From assembly GCF_009831115.1 (NCBI RefSeq), contig NZ_WUUK01000002.1, positions 248,001 to 312,000 on the forward strand: a stretch of DNA of 64,000 bases, written 5' to 3'. Shown piece by piece: positions 37,606 to 46,190 of this stretch (position 1 is its first letter; each line of letters opens with the position of its first letter). The notes beneath the pieces are model-generated. The model ran no database searches and was not told the DNA's origin. It saw nothing but the letters and a program-made list of their open reading frames with translations. Position numbers and translations under genes: made by a program. Source of the DNA: Salinicoccus hispanicus (GTDB lineage: Bacteria > Bacillota > Bacilli > Staphylococcales > Salinicoccaceae).

Positions 37606-38403
37606 ATGAATCCAATCGAATATCTGATCAGACAGGGGTTTCGCGTCACATCGGATCCATCCAAGTACAGAAGCGGCATATGGGGAAAGCGTGATTATAC
37701 GGTAGATGGCTATAATTATGATACCTACTGCGGGGGGTATCACCGGGCTTATGACCTTGCCAAGGCTCATCTTGCACCAGTCCCGTCGGTATGTGACGGG
37801 GAGGTGGTCGCAGGCACAAAGCAGTTCGGAAACTTCGGCGGTACGGTCGTCGTGGCAAATAAAGCACTCGGTATACAGGTGATCTACGGGCATCTCGCCC
37901 GCAACCTGAAAGTCCGTATGGGTCAATCGGTGCGCCAGGGCGATACTGTCGGTCTGCAGTCGAGTACGAACTATGACAACGTAAGGATGGCAAGCCACCT
38001 GCACATCCAGTTCCAGCCATATGGTCATATTACGAATGAGCGCGCATTCGTCTGCAACGGCATCAATCCGCTGAAAATAGATGTCGGAGGCGAAGCCTAT
38101 CAGAGCGCATGGTTGTGGCATGGACAGTTCAGAACCGACAGCCCGATACGCATACGGCATCACCCATCGACACGTGCGTCTGCAGATGGTGTTCTGCCCG
38201 AAGGTACTAAAATTCGCTTCGACAAGCTTTTTGTCAACGAAGGACTATGGTGGATACGCATCATGGTCAAAAATGAACTGAAATGCATCGCCGTCGGAAA
38301 AAAACGCGCAGGCATCAACTTCCGCCAGGCCGACCGAGCCGGTGACCTGTGGGGGAAGGTCAGCAGCCTGGATACATCAAGAGGAAAGGAAGTACAGAGA
38401 TGA
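37606..38403 (+). CDS. M23 peptidase with C-terminal SH3-like domain, no signal peptide
   Basis: Predicted glycyl-glycine or cross-link endopeptidase. About 265 residues. M23 metal motifs: GYHRAYDLA (HxxxD, near residue 46) and ASHLHIQF (HxH, near residue 128), with YGHLARNLKVRMGQSVRQGD between. An SH3b-like wall-binding region follows (FRTDSPIRIRHHPSTRASAD onward). Neither signal peptide nor membrane helix is seen, so it resembles a phage-type lysin, although no phage genes are nearby. ATG 37606 follows AAGGAGGG. Target bond unknown. Confidence 0.8.
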   Translation: MNPIEYLIRQGFRVTSDPSKYRSGIWGKRDYTVDGYNYDTYCGGYHRAYDLAKAHLAPVPSVCDGEVVAGTKQFGNFGGTVVVANKALGIQVIYGHLARNLKVRMGQSVRQGDTVGLQSSTNYDNVRMASHLHIQFQPYGHITNERAFVCNGINPLKIDVGGEAYQSAWLWHGQFRTDSPIRIRHHPSTRASADGVLPEGTKIRFDKLFVNEGLWWIRIMVKNELKCIAVGKKRAGINFRQADRAGDLWGKVSSLDTSRGKEVQR

Positions 38404-38477
38404 AATGGATGTTTTTCCATTTGTAAATGTATAAAAAGTGCATATTGAATACGTCTGATCCTAAATCAATCAAAATA

Positions 38478-38533
38478 AAACCGGATGTGCCACCCTTATT
38501 CTGAAGAGGTTGGATGGTCATCCGGTTTTTGAT
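38478..38533. terminator. Terminator after the M23 gene
   Basis: AAACCGGATG / CATCCGGTTT stem around a 30-nt loop with T5; the plus-strand A run before it allows use on the minus strand too. Confidence 0.7.
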
Positions 38534-38574
38534 ATTCGGCTATTGATGTTTGGCAGAGCTGCTTCAAGGCGAAG

Positions 38575-38982
38575 TTATCGGCTCTGATCGACCGGCTCGG
38601 GTGATGTTTTCAGGTCCTGGTCAAGCTTATGCAGCACCTGATTGATTTTCACCTGGTTGACTGCTTCGACAACGAAATATGCCAGAACAGTATAGACGAT
38701 GATGACGCCCAAAAGAAGAACATTCTCCTGCATCACACTTGTGATCAGCGCAGGCAGGAATACGAGCGCAAGGTAGATGATCAGCATACCGAGACGGTTG
38801 GCATTGATGACACGTTGCGCATCCCTTATGGGACCGGAATATTCATCATTGATTCTTGCCATATCCATCTTGCGTGAATCCTTGTAGACGTTGGTTATAT
38901 TCATATGGCCGTCATAAGGATCCTGCTCGTAGCGCAGATCCATATGCGCACTATCCCATGTCAGATACTTGAAAAAACTCAA
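38575..38982 (-). CDS. Small two-TM membrane protein of Tat-GMC module A
   Basis: About 135 residues from TTG 38982, which lies 8 nt after AAGGGGG; the longer frame to 39042 has no ribosome site. A hydrophilic N-terminal half (KYLTWDSAHMDLRYEQD) precedes two membrane helices (about residues 64-84 and 87-107) and a charged tail. It is related to the protein at 47065-47496: KYL...D..Y...D, the IND/ING plus R helix start, FLPALI/ILPGLI and YFVVEA/YLLVEA align. No CxxCH haem site. Divergent from the subunit-3 gene. Family not recognised; a membrane partner of the exported oxidoreductase is inferred from the repeated association. Confidence 0.7.
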   Translation of the reverse strand: MSFFKYLTWDSAHMDLRYEQDPYDGHMNITNVYKDSRKMDMARINDEYSGPIRDAQRVINANRLGMLIIYLALVFLPALITSVMQENVLLLGVIIVYTVLAYFVVEAVNQVKINQVLHKLDQDLKTSPEPVDQSR

Positions 38983-39064
38983 AACTTTTACCCCCTTCAC
39001 TAGATATGAATATTCTGATATCATTATATATTGAAAAAGCATTTAAATCAAAGGGGTGTTTATA

Positions 39065-39853
39065 ATGGCAGATAAAAATAATAAAGAAAAGCAGTTTTCA
39101 CGTCGTGACTTCCTGAAAACCACAGGCGTAGCGACTGGTGGCATCATAGGCGGCTCCATGCTTGGCGGACTGGTCGGCTTCAATCTTGATTCACCGACTG
39201 AAGAAGCAGGTACGAGCGGTGAGAGTGCAGATCAAGGTTCTGAAGGCGCCGGCTCAGGCGACTACAATCCCGGCAGGATCTTCTTCCATAATGATGCGAC
39301 CTTCGACACGATTTCACAGGCCATGGAAAGAATCTATCCGGAAGATGACATGGGACCTGGCGCAATCGCGCTCGGTGCACCTTTCTTTCTCGATATGCAG
39401 CTTGCCGGTGAATACGGAAATAATACGAGGGAGTATATGCAGGGGCCATTCTATGAAGGAGAACCCACGCAGGGCTATCAGTCGAGGCTGATACGTTCGG
39501 AATTGTTCAGGCTCGGCATCGAGCGGCTCGACACTGAAGCGAATGAAATGTTCGATGATAATTTCCGCAACCTGGATGGTGAACAGATGGATGAGATACT
39601 TACACGCTTCCAGGAAGGCGAAGCGGATATGGGTGTTCCCGCTGATACCGCCAAGCCACAGGATTTTTTCAGACTTCTGCGTTCTGCAACCATTGAAGGT
39701 GTATATGCGGATCCGCTCTACCGAGGCAACCTCAATATGGAAGGCTGGAAGATGAAAAACTTCCCAGGCCACCAGCATGCATACATCCAGGAAATCGATA
39801 CTGACAGCTTTACGGAAATTAATCCACAACCACTGTTTGGAGGGGATCACTAA
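39065..39853 (+). CDS. Tat-exported gluconate 2-dehydrogenase-type subunit 3 (module A)
   Basis: Small subunit of a GMC dehydrogenase complex. About 262 residues. The twin-arginine signal FSRRDFLKTTGVATGG is at residues 11-26, followed by a hydrophobic stretch and a Gly/Ser/Glu linker. The gluconate_2-dh3 domain follows (AMERIYPEDDMGPGAIALGAPFF, marks only; EYMQGPFYEG; FFRLLRSATIEGVYADPLY). Start ATG 39065 follows AAAGGGGTG. Its stop overlaps the GMC start (TAATG). The GMC partner lacks a signal, so this subunit probably carries it out of the cell. Confidence 0.88.
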   Translation: MADKNNKEKQFSRRDFLKTTGVATGGIIGGSMLGGLVGFNLDSPTEEAGTSGESADQGSEGAGSGDYNPGRIFFHNDATFDTISQAMERIYPEDDMGPGAIALGAPFFLDMQLAGEYGNNTREYMQGPFYEGEPTQGYQSRLIRSELFRLGIERLDTEANEMFDDNFRNLDGEQMDEILTRFQEGEADMGVPADTAKPQDFFRLLRSATIEGVYADPLYRGNLNMEGWKMKNFPGHQHAYIQEIDTDSFTEINPQPLFGGDH

Positions 39854-41583
39854 TGGCAACAGAACTCGATAAAGTAGATGTAGTGACGGTAGGTGTCGGC
39901 TGGACAGGCGGCATCATCGCAGCAGAAGCGGCAAAGGCAGGTCTTAAGGTGGTCGGTCTTGAGAGGGGAAGAGAACGCGGCACGGAAGATTATCAGAATA
40001 TCCATGATGAATACAAGTATGCCATCCGCTATGAACTGATGCAGGATATGTCCAAGGAAACACTGACATTCAGAAACAACCGGGATCAGCGTGCATTGCC
40101 GATGCGCCAGCTTGGTTCTTTCCTGCTTGGTGAGAATCTTGGTGGTGCAGGGACGCACTGGAACGGTCAGACATGGCGCTTCCTGCCCTACGATTTTGAA
40201 ATCCGCTCGATGACCGAGGAGCGTTACGGAAGTGAAAAATTGAGGGACGATGAGGGCTACAGGCTGCAGGACTGGGGAATCACATACGATGAACTCGAAC
40301 CTTATTTCGATACATTTGAGAAGACTGCCGGTATTTCCGGAGAGGAGAACCCACTGTCCGGAGAACGCTCGGATGCCTATCCGACACCGCCGATGATAAA
40401 GACGCGTACGCTGCAGATGTTCGAGGAAGCCTCGAACAACCTGGGCTACAACCCAATCATGATGCCTTCCGCAAACTTGAGCGAGTCGTATGAGAATCCG
40501 GATGGAGAATCGATTGCTGCATGCCAATACTGTGCATTCTGTGAACGTTTCGGATGTGAATACGGAGCGAAGTCATCTCCTGAAGTCACAGTCATTCCGA
40601 CTGCAAGGAAGACCGGCAACTACGAAGTGCGTACACACTCCAACGTTGTAGAAGTACTGACGGATGAAGACGATGATTCCAAGGTGACCGGTGTAAGATA
40701 TGTTGACGTCAGAACCGGAGAGGAATTCATCCAGCCGGCGGAGGTCGTTGTACTGACAAGTTATGTCTTCAATAATTATAAGCTCCTCAGAGTATCTGAA
40801 ATCGGCGAGCAGTATGATCCTGAAACAGAAGAGGGCACACTGGGCCGAAACTACTGCTACCAGATCTTCGGTGGCGCAACGGGCTACTTCGATGAGCAGT
40901 TCAATACATTCATGGGTGCCGGTGCACTCGGCATGGCATTTGATGACTTCAATGGTGATAATTTCGACCACTCCGACCTTGATTTTCTACATGGTGGAAA
41001 CATGGCCATCACGCAGACCGGCAACCGTCCGATTGCGACAAACCGGACGAAACCGGATACACCATCATGGGGCAGCGAGTTCAAAAAGGAATCCATCGAA
41101 AGCTACACACGGACACTTCGCGTACAAGGCCAGTGTGCGATACTGCCCCATCGTGAGAACTATCTCGATCTCGATGAGACATACAACGACGTCTACGGTG
41201 TCCCACTCGTGCAGCTGACATTCAACTTCACCGATCAGGATCTCGCCGTCCAGAAATATCTTACCGAAAAAGCGGGCGAAGTCATGGAAGAGATGGGTGC
41301 CAACGACGTCGTTCTTGATGCCGCGAGCACAGACTACGATATTACACCATACCAGTCCACCCACAACACCGGCGGCACGGTGATGGGGGACGACCCGGAA
41401 ACAAGTGTCACGAATAACTACCTCCAGCACTGGGATCGCGACAATCTTTTTGTTGTCGGCGCAGGAAGTTTCGCTCATAATAGTGGGTATAATCCAACTG
41501 CTACAGTCGGTGCCCTGGCATACCGCTGTGCGGAAGGTGTAATTCAGTACGCTGAGAATGGCGGCCGTCTCGAAGAAGAATAG
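39853..41583 (+). CDS. GMC family oxidoreductase with Fe-S cysteine cluster (module A)
   Basis: Large FAD subunit that probably oxidises a sugar, sugar acid or alcohol. 576 residues. FAD site GVGWTGGIIAAEAAKAG near residue 14; cysteine cluster CQYCAFCERFGC (C-x2-C-x2-C-x4-C) near residue 222, comparable to the Fe-S site of FAD-glucose/gluconate dehydrogenases; C-terminal GMC motif HNSGYNPTATVGALAYR with the active-site His/Asn region. No signal peptide. Substrate not identifiable from sequence. Confidence 0.88.
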   Translation: MATELDKVDVVTVGVGWTGGIIAAEAAKAGLKVVGLERGRERGTEDYQNIHDEYKYAIRYELMQDMSKETLTFRNNRDQRALPMRQLGSFLLGENLGGAGTHWNGQTWRFLPYDFEIRSMTEERYGSEKLRDDEGYRLQDWGITYDELEPYFDTFEKTAGISGEENPLSGERSDAYPTPPMIKTRTLQMFEEASNNLGYNPIMMPSANLSESYENPDGESIAACQYCAFCERFGCEYGAKSSPEVTVIPTARKTGNYEVRTHSNVVEVLTDEDDDSKVTGVRYVDVRTGEEFIQPAEVVVLTSYVFNNYKLLRVSEIGEQYDPETEEGTLGRNYCYQIFGGATGYFDEQFNTFMGAGALGMAFDDFNGDNFDHSDLDFLHGGNMAITQTGNRPIATNRTKPDTPSWGSEFKKESIESYTRTLRVQGQCAILPHRENYLDLDETYNDVYGVPLVQLTFNFTDQDLAVQKYLTEKAGEVMEEMGANDVVLDAASTDYDITPYQSTHNTGGTVMGDDPETSVTNNYLQHWDRDNLFVVGAGSFAHNSGYNPTATVGALAYRCAEGVIQYAENGGRLEEE

Positions 41584-41594
41584 GTGGTTTATAA

Positions 41595-42461
41595 ATGGTT
41601 CGTAGGCAAGACCCGGGCAGCAGCTCTAAAGATAAAGATAATAAACAAGAAATAGATGAAAATGGAGTTTCAGACAGCAAATCGAATGTTAAGGAAACGG
41701 TCATCAAGCCAAAATCGCAGAAAGCAGACCAGTCGGAAGATGACCCATTCGAACCACTGGTCGAGCAGCTCGAGAGTCTGCGCAGTCTGCTGATCAAATC
41801 GGCTGTGACTTTCGTCCTATGGTTCGTCATCATATTTGCGACAGTGCGCTGGTGGTTCCCGGTCGTTTCCATGGGGACGGATATCGTCGTCTTCGGACCG
41901 TTCGAAGTCATCAGATTCTACATCCGTACTTCGGCAGCGATGAGTCTCGGACTCAGTGTACCGTTCATCTGCTGGTATCTTTGGCAATACGTCCGATCAG
42001 GACTTATCGAACAAAAGAATACCCAGTTTCTCAAAGGATCCATGGGCTTCATGTTCGGACTCTTCCTTATCGGTATTGCTTTTGGATATTTCGTTGTCCA
42101 TCCGCTCAGCTATTTTTTCCTGATCGAGATGGGGGAACGGAATTTCGACGTACTGGTTACAGCGGATGAGTACATGTCGTTCTTGCTCGTTACAACGATT
42201 CCATTCGGATTGATTTTCCAATTACCTCTGATTGTTTTGTTCCTGAATCATATAGAACTGCTTGATTCTGATCTTATGAAGAAATCGAGGAAATTTGCCT
42301 ATTTCGGATTGCTTGTCATCACTGCAATCATTGCACCGCCCGACTTTTTCACACATATCATCACGCTGCTTCCGATGATCGGACTGTACGAATTGAGCAT
42401 CATCCTGGTCAGGCGCAAGGAGAAGCGGGCTGCCGAGAAGAAAAAATCCGAATCACGATAG
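41595..42461 (+). CDS. tatC: Twin-arginine translocase TatC (module A)
   Basis: Receptor of the Tat pathway that exports folded proteins. 288 residues: a charged N-terminal extension of about 50 residues (rich in K, D, S), then the TatC core with LVEQLESLRSLLIK (HLEELR-like), GPFEVIRFYIRTS, YFVVHPLSYFFLIEMGERNF and IIAPPDFFTHIITLLPM. Six membrane helices. It follows the GMC gene by 11 nt, so it is probably dedicated to this exported enzyme. No tatA gene is present in the window. Confidence 0.92.
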   Translation: MVRRQDPGSSSKDKDNKQEIDENGVSDSKSNVKETVIKPKSQKADQSEDDPFEPLVEQLESLRSLLIKSAVTFVLWFVIIFATVRWWFPVVSMGTDIVVFGPFEVIRFYIRTSAAMSLGLSVPFICWYLWQYVRSGLIEQKNTQFLKGSMGFMFGLFLIGIAFGYFVVHPLSYFFLIEMGERNFDVLVTADEYMSFLLVTTIPFGLIFQLPLIVLFLNHIELLDSDLMKKSRKFAYFGLLVITAIIAPPDFFTHIITLLPMIGLYELSIILVRRKEKRAAEKKKSESR

Positions 42462-42487
42462 GAGGGCCGTCGGCCCTCCTTTTTTAG
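42461..42487 (+). terminator. Terminator of Tat-GMC module A
   Basis: GGAGGGCC / GGCCCTCC stem, 3-nt loop, T6; begins at the last base of the tatC stop. Confidence 0.93.
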
Positions 42488-42584
42488 TATGACAGCAGGG
42501 CTCATCACAGAATGATATCCAGGTTCCATATGAACAAATAGTTTATTATAGTAAGAGGAAAGTCACGGAGAAGGAGAATGAGAT

Positions 42585-43469
42585 ATGAAGAAAGTCAGAA
42601 AAGCAGTGATACCAGCTGCCGGGCTCGGAACGAGATTCCTGCCGGCGACAAAGGCAATGCCGAAAGAGATGCTGCCGATCATGGACAAGCCGACCATCCA
42701 GTATATCGTGGAGGAGGCGGTAGCTGCGGGTATCGAAGATATCATCATCGTCACCGGCAAGCATAAGCGGGCGATAGAGGACCACTTCGATCATCAGATC
42801 GAACTGGAAATGAACCTGAAACAAAAGGAGAAATATGAGCTGCTGGAAAAAGTGGAACATGCCACAGGGCTGGCCAATATTTTCTACGTCAGACAGAAGT
42901 CGCCGCAAGGGCTCGGGCACGCGATACATACCGCGAAACAGTTCATCGGTGATGAACCATTCGCTGTACTGCTTGGAGATGACATTGTCGATAACGGAGA
43001 CGGCACACCTGGAATCGGTCAGCTGATGGCTCAGTATGACCGATGCCAGAGCCCGATCATCGGTGTCAAGCAGGTGCCCGCGTCGCAAACCTCCCGCTAC
43101 GGTATTGTGGAATTTGATGAACAGAAAGGCAATCTCTACCACCTCTCCAACATGTACGAAAAGCCCGCACCCGGTGTGACAGATTCGACTCTTGCCATAA
43201 TGGGACGCTACATTCTGACACCGGAAGTGTTTGAACATCTTGAAAAGGGCAGGGTAGGGGCAGGTGGAGAAATCCAGCTGACTGATGCGATACATGCGGT
43301 CATCCAGTCCGGCGGAGATGTTCACGCGGTCGACTTTGAAGGGCAGCGGCATGATGTCGGGGATAAGACAGGTTTCGTCAAGACGACCATCGAATATGCA
43401 CTGAAATCACACATGAGAGAGACACTGCTCGATTTCATGGAAGAGGCATTAAAAAAGAACGGCAGATGA
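42585..43469 (+). CDS. galU: UTP-glucose-1-phosphate uridylyltransferase
   Basis: Makes UDP-glucose for glycolipid, teichoic acid and capsule synthesis. 294 residues. Nucleotidyltransferase motif [20 protein letters not shown] near residue 7, [29 protein letters not shown] and [10 protein letters not shown] are intact. It lies between two mirror-image Tat-GMC modules but has its own ribosome site (AAGGAGAA) and terminator, so a functional link is not required. Confidence 0.96.
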   Translation: MKKVRKAVIPAAGLGTRFLPATKAMPKEMLPIMDKPTIQYIVEEAVAAGIEDIIIVTGKHKRAIEDHFDHQIELEMNLKQKEKYELLEKVEHATGLANIFYVRQKSPQGLGHAIHTAKQFIGDEPFAVLLGDDIVDNGDGTPGIGQLMAQYDRCQSPIIGVKQVPASQTSRYGIVEFDEQKGNLYHLSNMYEKPAPGVTDSTLAIMGRYILTPEVFEHLEKGRVGAGGEIQLTDAIHAVIQSGGDVHAVDFEGQRHDVGDKTGFVKTTIEYALKSHMRETLLDFMEEALKKNGR

Positions 43470-43492
43470 AAAACATCTGTCATTCAAAAATG

Positions 43493-43551
43493 AAAAGCGA
43501 TATGATGGCTGATCCGCAGAGTTCGGATTACAACCGTCATATCGCTTTTTT
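43493..43551. terminator. Bidirectional terminator between galU and tatC
   Basis: AAAAGCGATATGA / TCATATCGCTTTT stem around a loop that has its own ATCCG...CGGAT hairpin, with T6. Confidence 0.85.
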
Positions 43552-44368
43552 ATTCGGACTTTTGTGATGCATCTGCTTTTTTCAATGCACGGCGTTCCCT
43601 TATTTTTACAATATATATGCTTATTTCATATAGAATGAACATCGGTGTCACTGTGATGATATGTGTGAAAAAGTCGGGTGGTGCAATCAGTGCAGTAATG
43701 ACGATGAGCCCGAAATAGACATATTTTCTGATGGATCTCATCAATGTCGAATCAAGCAGCTCGATATGATGCAGGAAGAGTACGACGATCGGCAGCTGGA
43801 AGATGAGACCAAAGGGCATGGTCGACAGGAGCAGGAATGACATGTACTCATCTGCTGTAACCAATACATCGAAGTTCCGTTCGCCCATCTGGATCAGAAA
43901 GAAGTAGCTGACCGGGTGGACAACGAAATAGCCGAATGATAGACCTGCCAAAAAGAGCAGGAACATCAGCGGAAAGTATGATTTCAGAAACTGTGTCTCT
44001 TTTTCGACGAGACCGGGACGCATGAACTGCCAGAAGAAATAGCAGATGAATGGCAGACTGAGTCCGATGCCGAGCGCTCCGGAAGTACGGACGTAGAATC
44101 GGATGACCTCAAACGGCCCCCTGACAATCAGTTCATGACCTTTGGTCAGATAGGGGAACCAGTACTGGATGGTCAGAAAGATCAGCATGAAGAAGAGGAC
44201 GAAGGTGACTATCGTTTTGATCAGCGTACCCCTCAGATCATCCAGATGGTCGACCAGTGTGCCGTCCGGGGTGTCCACAGTGACCCTGTGCCGGGCCTCT
44301 GTTTCTTCAACCCCATCCTTTGCTACTTCGTTGAGTGTTTCTTTTCTTGTATTTTTAGTTTTATTCAT
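43550..44368 (-). CDS. tatC: Twin-arginine translocase TatC (module B)
   Basis: Second TatC, about 272 residues from ATG 44368 (AGGTGA upstream). It shares most of its core with the module A TatC (GPFEVIRFY.RTS, YFVVHP.SYFFLI.MGERNFDVLVTADEYMSFLL as residue marks, APPDFFTHIIT). It also has a charged N-terminal extension, here about 45 residues. Core motifs LVDHLDDLRGTLIK and QFMRPGLVEKE are typical. It lies downstream of the module B GMC gene across a 12-bp hairpin. Confidence 0.92.
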   Translation of the reverse strand: MNKTKNTRKETLNEVAKDGVEETEARHRVTVDTPDGTLVDHLDDLRGTLIKTIVTFVLFFMLIFLTIQYWFPYLTKGHELIVRGPFEVIRFYVRTSGALGIGLSLPFICYFFWQFMRPGLVEKETQFLKSYFPLMFLLFLAGLSFGYFVVHPVSYFFLIQMGERNFDVLVTADEYMSFLLLSTMPFGLIFQLPIVVLFLHHIELLDSTLMRSIRKYVYFGLIVITALIAPPDFFTHIITVTPMFILYEISIYIVKIRERRALKKADASQKSE

Positions 44369-44399
44369 ATCGCTCACCTATCGTCCATTATAAACCTAA

Positions 44400-44429
44400 G
44401 AGGCATATACGTAAAACCGTATATGCCTC
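44400..44429 (-). promoter_or_regulatory. Intercistronic hairpin between GMC-B and tatC-B
   Basis: GAGGCATATACG / CGTATATGCCTC, 12 perfect pairs, 6-nt loop. The minus-strand 3' side reads TTAGGTTTAT, a weak T tract. It probably lowers tatC output relative to the oxidoreductase or stabilises the upstream mRNA. Confidence 0.6.
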
Positions 44430-44453
44430 ATGTATCAATTATTATTTGATGGA

Positions 44454-46172
44454 TCAGTCCTCAACGAGTGGACCATTATCATCAAGATATTTTTCAATGC
44501 CTTCAGCTGCACGGTAGGCAAGCGCACCGACTGTGCCGGTAGGGTTGTATCCACCATTGTGCGGGAAGTTCGATCCGCCGATGACGAACACGTTGTCCGC
44601 GTCCCACATCTGCAGGTAATTGTTGACGACACTGGTTTCCGGATCGGCTCCCATGATTGTTCCGCCGACAATGTGGTCGTTGTGTGCTGGGAGGATGTCA
44701 AAGTGCTCATCCAGTACACTTCTGTTTTTGGCTATCGGATTCATTTCATCGATGATCTCCTCGATGCGGTCACCAATGTAGGAGTGTACGTTTCTATCGT
44801 GATCGGTCACATCGTAGGTGAGACGGAGCAGAGGGCGTCCGTAGTCATCCTTGTATGTTGGATCAAGGGAAAGGTAGTTTGTTCTGTATGGCAGAGTGAT
44901 CATCTGTGCCCAGGCGCCCGCAGAGCGGTTGTAGGCCTTGACGGATTCAGCCTTGAATTCCGCGCCCCAGTTCTTCTCGACAGTGTCAGGCACAGCGTTT
45001 TCAAGAATCGGACGCTTGCCCTGCTGTTTCATCGAAATCGATCCACCGTGGATGAAATCAAGGTCGGAGTGGTCGAAGTTGTCATTATTGAAGTCGTCGA
45101 CTGTGACACCCAGTGCACCGGCACCCATGGAAAGGTTATATTCTGTATCGAAGAAACCAGTAACGGATGGTGTGATGTGCAGACAATAGTTTTTGCCGAC
45201 AGCACCTTCACCTGTTTCAGGGTCATATGGTGTGCCAAGGTCGGAATGAAGAAGCAGTTTGGTGTTGTTCGTCGTGTGGCTCGTGATGACGACAACATCT
45301 GCAGGCTGGATGAATTCTTCATGGGTTCTTGTGTCGACGAAACGTACGCCGGTAACTTCCCCATCTTCCTTCACGATGTCGACGACATTGGCATGTGTAC
45401 GCATCTCAAAATTATCGTGCTGTTTGGCAACCGGAATCGTCGAAACGATCGGAGAGGATTTCGCTCCCCACTCACAGCCGAACTTTTCACAGAAACCACA
45501 GTACTGGCATGCATTGATGGTCATGCCATCAGGATTGGTATAGGATTCCGACATGTTACCGGAAGGCGTTCTGAAAGGTGTCGCCCCAGCTGCTTCACAT
45601 GCTGCCTTGAAATCGGAAAGCAGTGGTGTCATCTTCATCGGAGGTGTAGGGTAAGGCATCTTTCTTTCAGGTCCCATCGGATTCTGCTCTCCGCTGACCC
45701 CTGCTGTTTTCTCGTACTTTTCATAATAGGGCTCAAGCTCTTCGTATGTGATGCCCCAGTCCTGGATGAGATAGTCGTCCGACAGTTTGTCTTCGCCATA
45801 TTTCTCATCGGTACGGGATTTGATTTCAAAGTCGTACGGGTTATAGCGCCATGTGTCACCGTTCCAGTGTACACCGCCGCCACCGACGTCCGTACCAATG
45901 AGGAAAGCGCCGAAGCGACGCATCGGCAGTGCTTCTTCCTCCAGGTTATTTCTGTAGGTAATGGTCTCCTTGGATAGATCCTGCATCATTTCATGCCCGA
46001 CGACATAGCGGTATTCATCGTGCGCAAGCAGGTAGTCTTCCGTCTTTTTTTCAGCGCCACGTTCGAGGCCTAGTACATCCTTGCCTGCTTTGGCCATTTC
46101 AGCGGCAACGATACTGCCTGCCCATCCCAGTCCAACTACAACTACTTCTCTTTTATCTAATGTTTCTGCCAA
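44454..46172 (-). CDS. GMC family oxidoreductase with Fe-S cysteine cluster (module B)
   Basis: Paralogue of the GMC enzyme at 39853. 572 residues from TTG 46172, 8 nt after GGAGG. FAD site VGLGWAGSIVAAEMAKAG near residue 12, cysteine cluster CQYCGFCEKFGC near residue 220, C-terminal HNGGYNPTGTVGALAYR. No export signal; paired with the Tat-signal subunit 3 directly upstream (19-nt gap). The divergence from the module A protein suggests a different substrate rather than a recent copy. Confidence 0.88.
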   Translation of the reverse strand: MAETLDKREVVVVGLGWAGSIVAAEMAKAGKDVLGLERGAEKKTEDYLLAHDEYRYVVGHEMMQDLSKETITYRNNLEEEALPMRRFGAFLIGTDVGGGGVHWNGDTWRYNPYDFEIKSRTDEKYGEDKLSDDYLIQDWGITYEELEPYYEKYEKTAGVSGEQNPMGPERKMPYPTPPMKMTPLLSDFKAACEAAGATPFRTPSGNMSESYTNPDGMTINACQYCGFCEKFGCEWGAKSSPIVSTIPVAKQHDNFEMRTHANVVDIVKEDGEVTGVRFVDTRTHEEFIQPADVVVITSHTTNNTKLLLHSDLGTPYDPETGEGAVGKNYCLHITPSVTGFFDTEYNLSMGAGALGVTVDDFNNDNFDHSDLDFIHGGSISMKQQGKRPILENAVPDTVEKNWGAEFKAESVKAYNRSAGAWAQMITLPYRTNYLSLDPTYKDDYGRPLLRLTYDVTDHDRNVHSYIGDRIEEIIDEMNPIAKNRSVLDEHFDILPAHNDHIVGGTIMGADPETSVVNNYLQMWDADNVFVIGGSNFPHNGGYNPTGTVGALAYRAAEGIEKYLDDNGPLVED

Positions 46173-46190
46173 TGGAATTGCCTCCTAAAA

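Noticed and set aside
37606-38403. Prophage remnant around the M23-SH3 gene
   Set aside because: No integrase, holin, tail or att-like repeats flank it; neighbours are an ABC operon and the GMC module.
41584-44453. A hidden tatA gene near the tatC genes
   Set aside because: All gaps between GMC, tatC and galU are short or filled by terminators; no short ORF with a single TM and amphipathic helix was seen.
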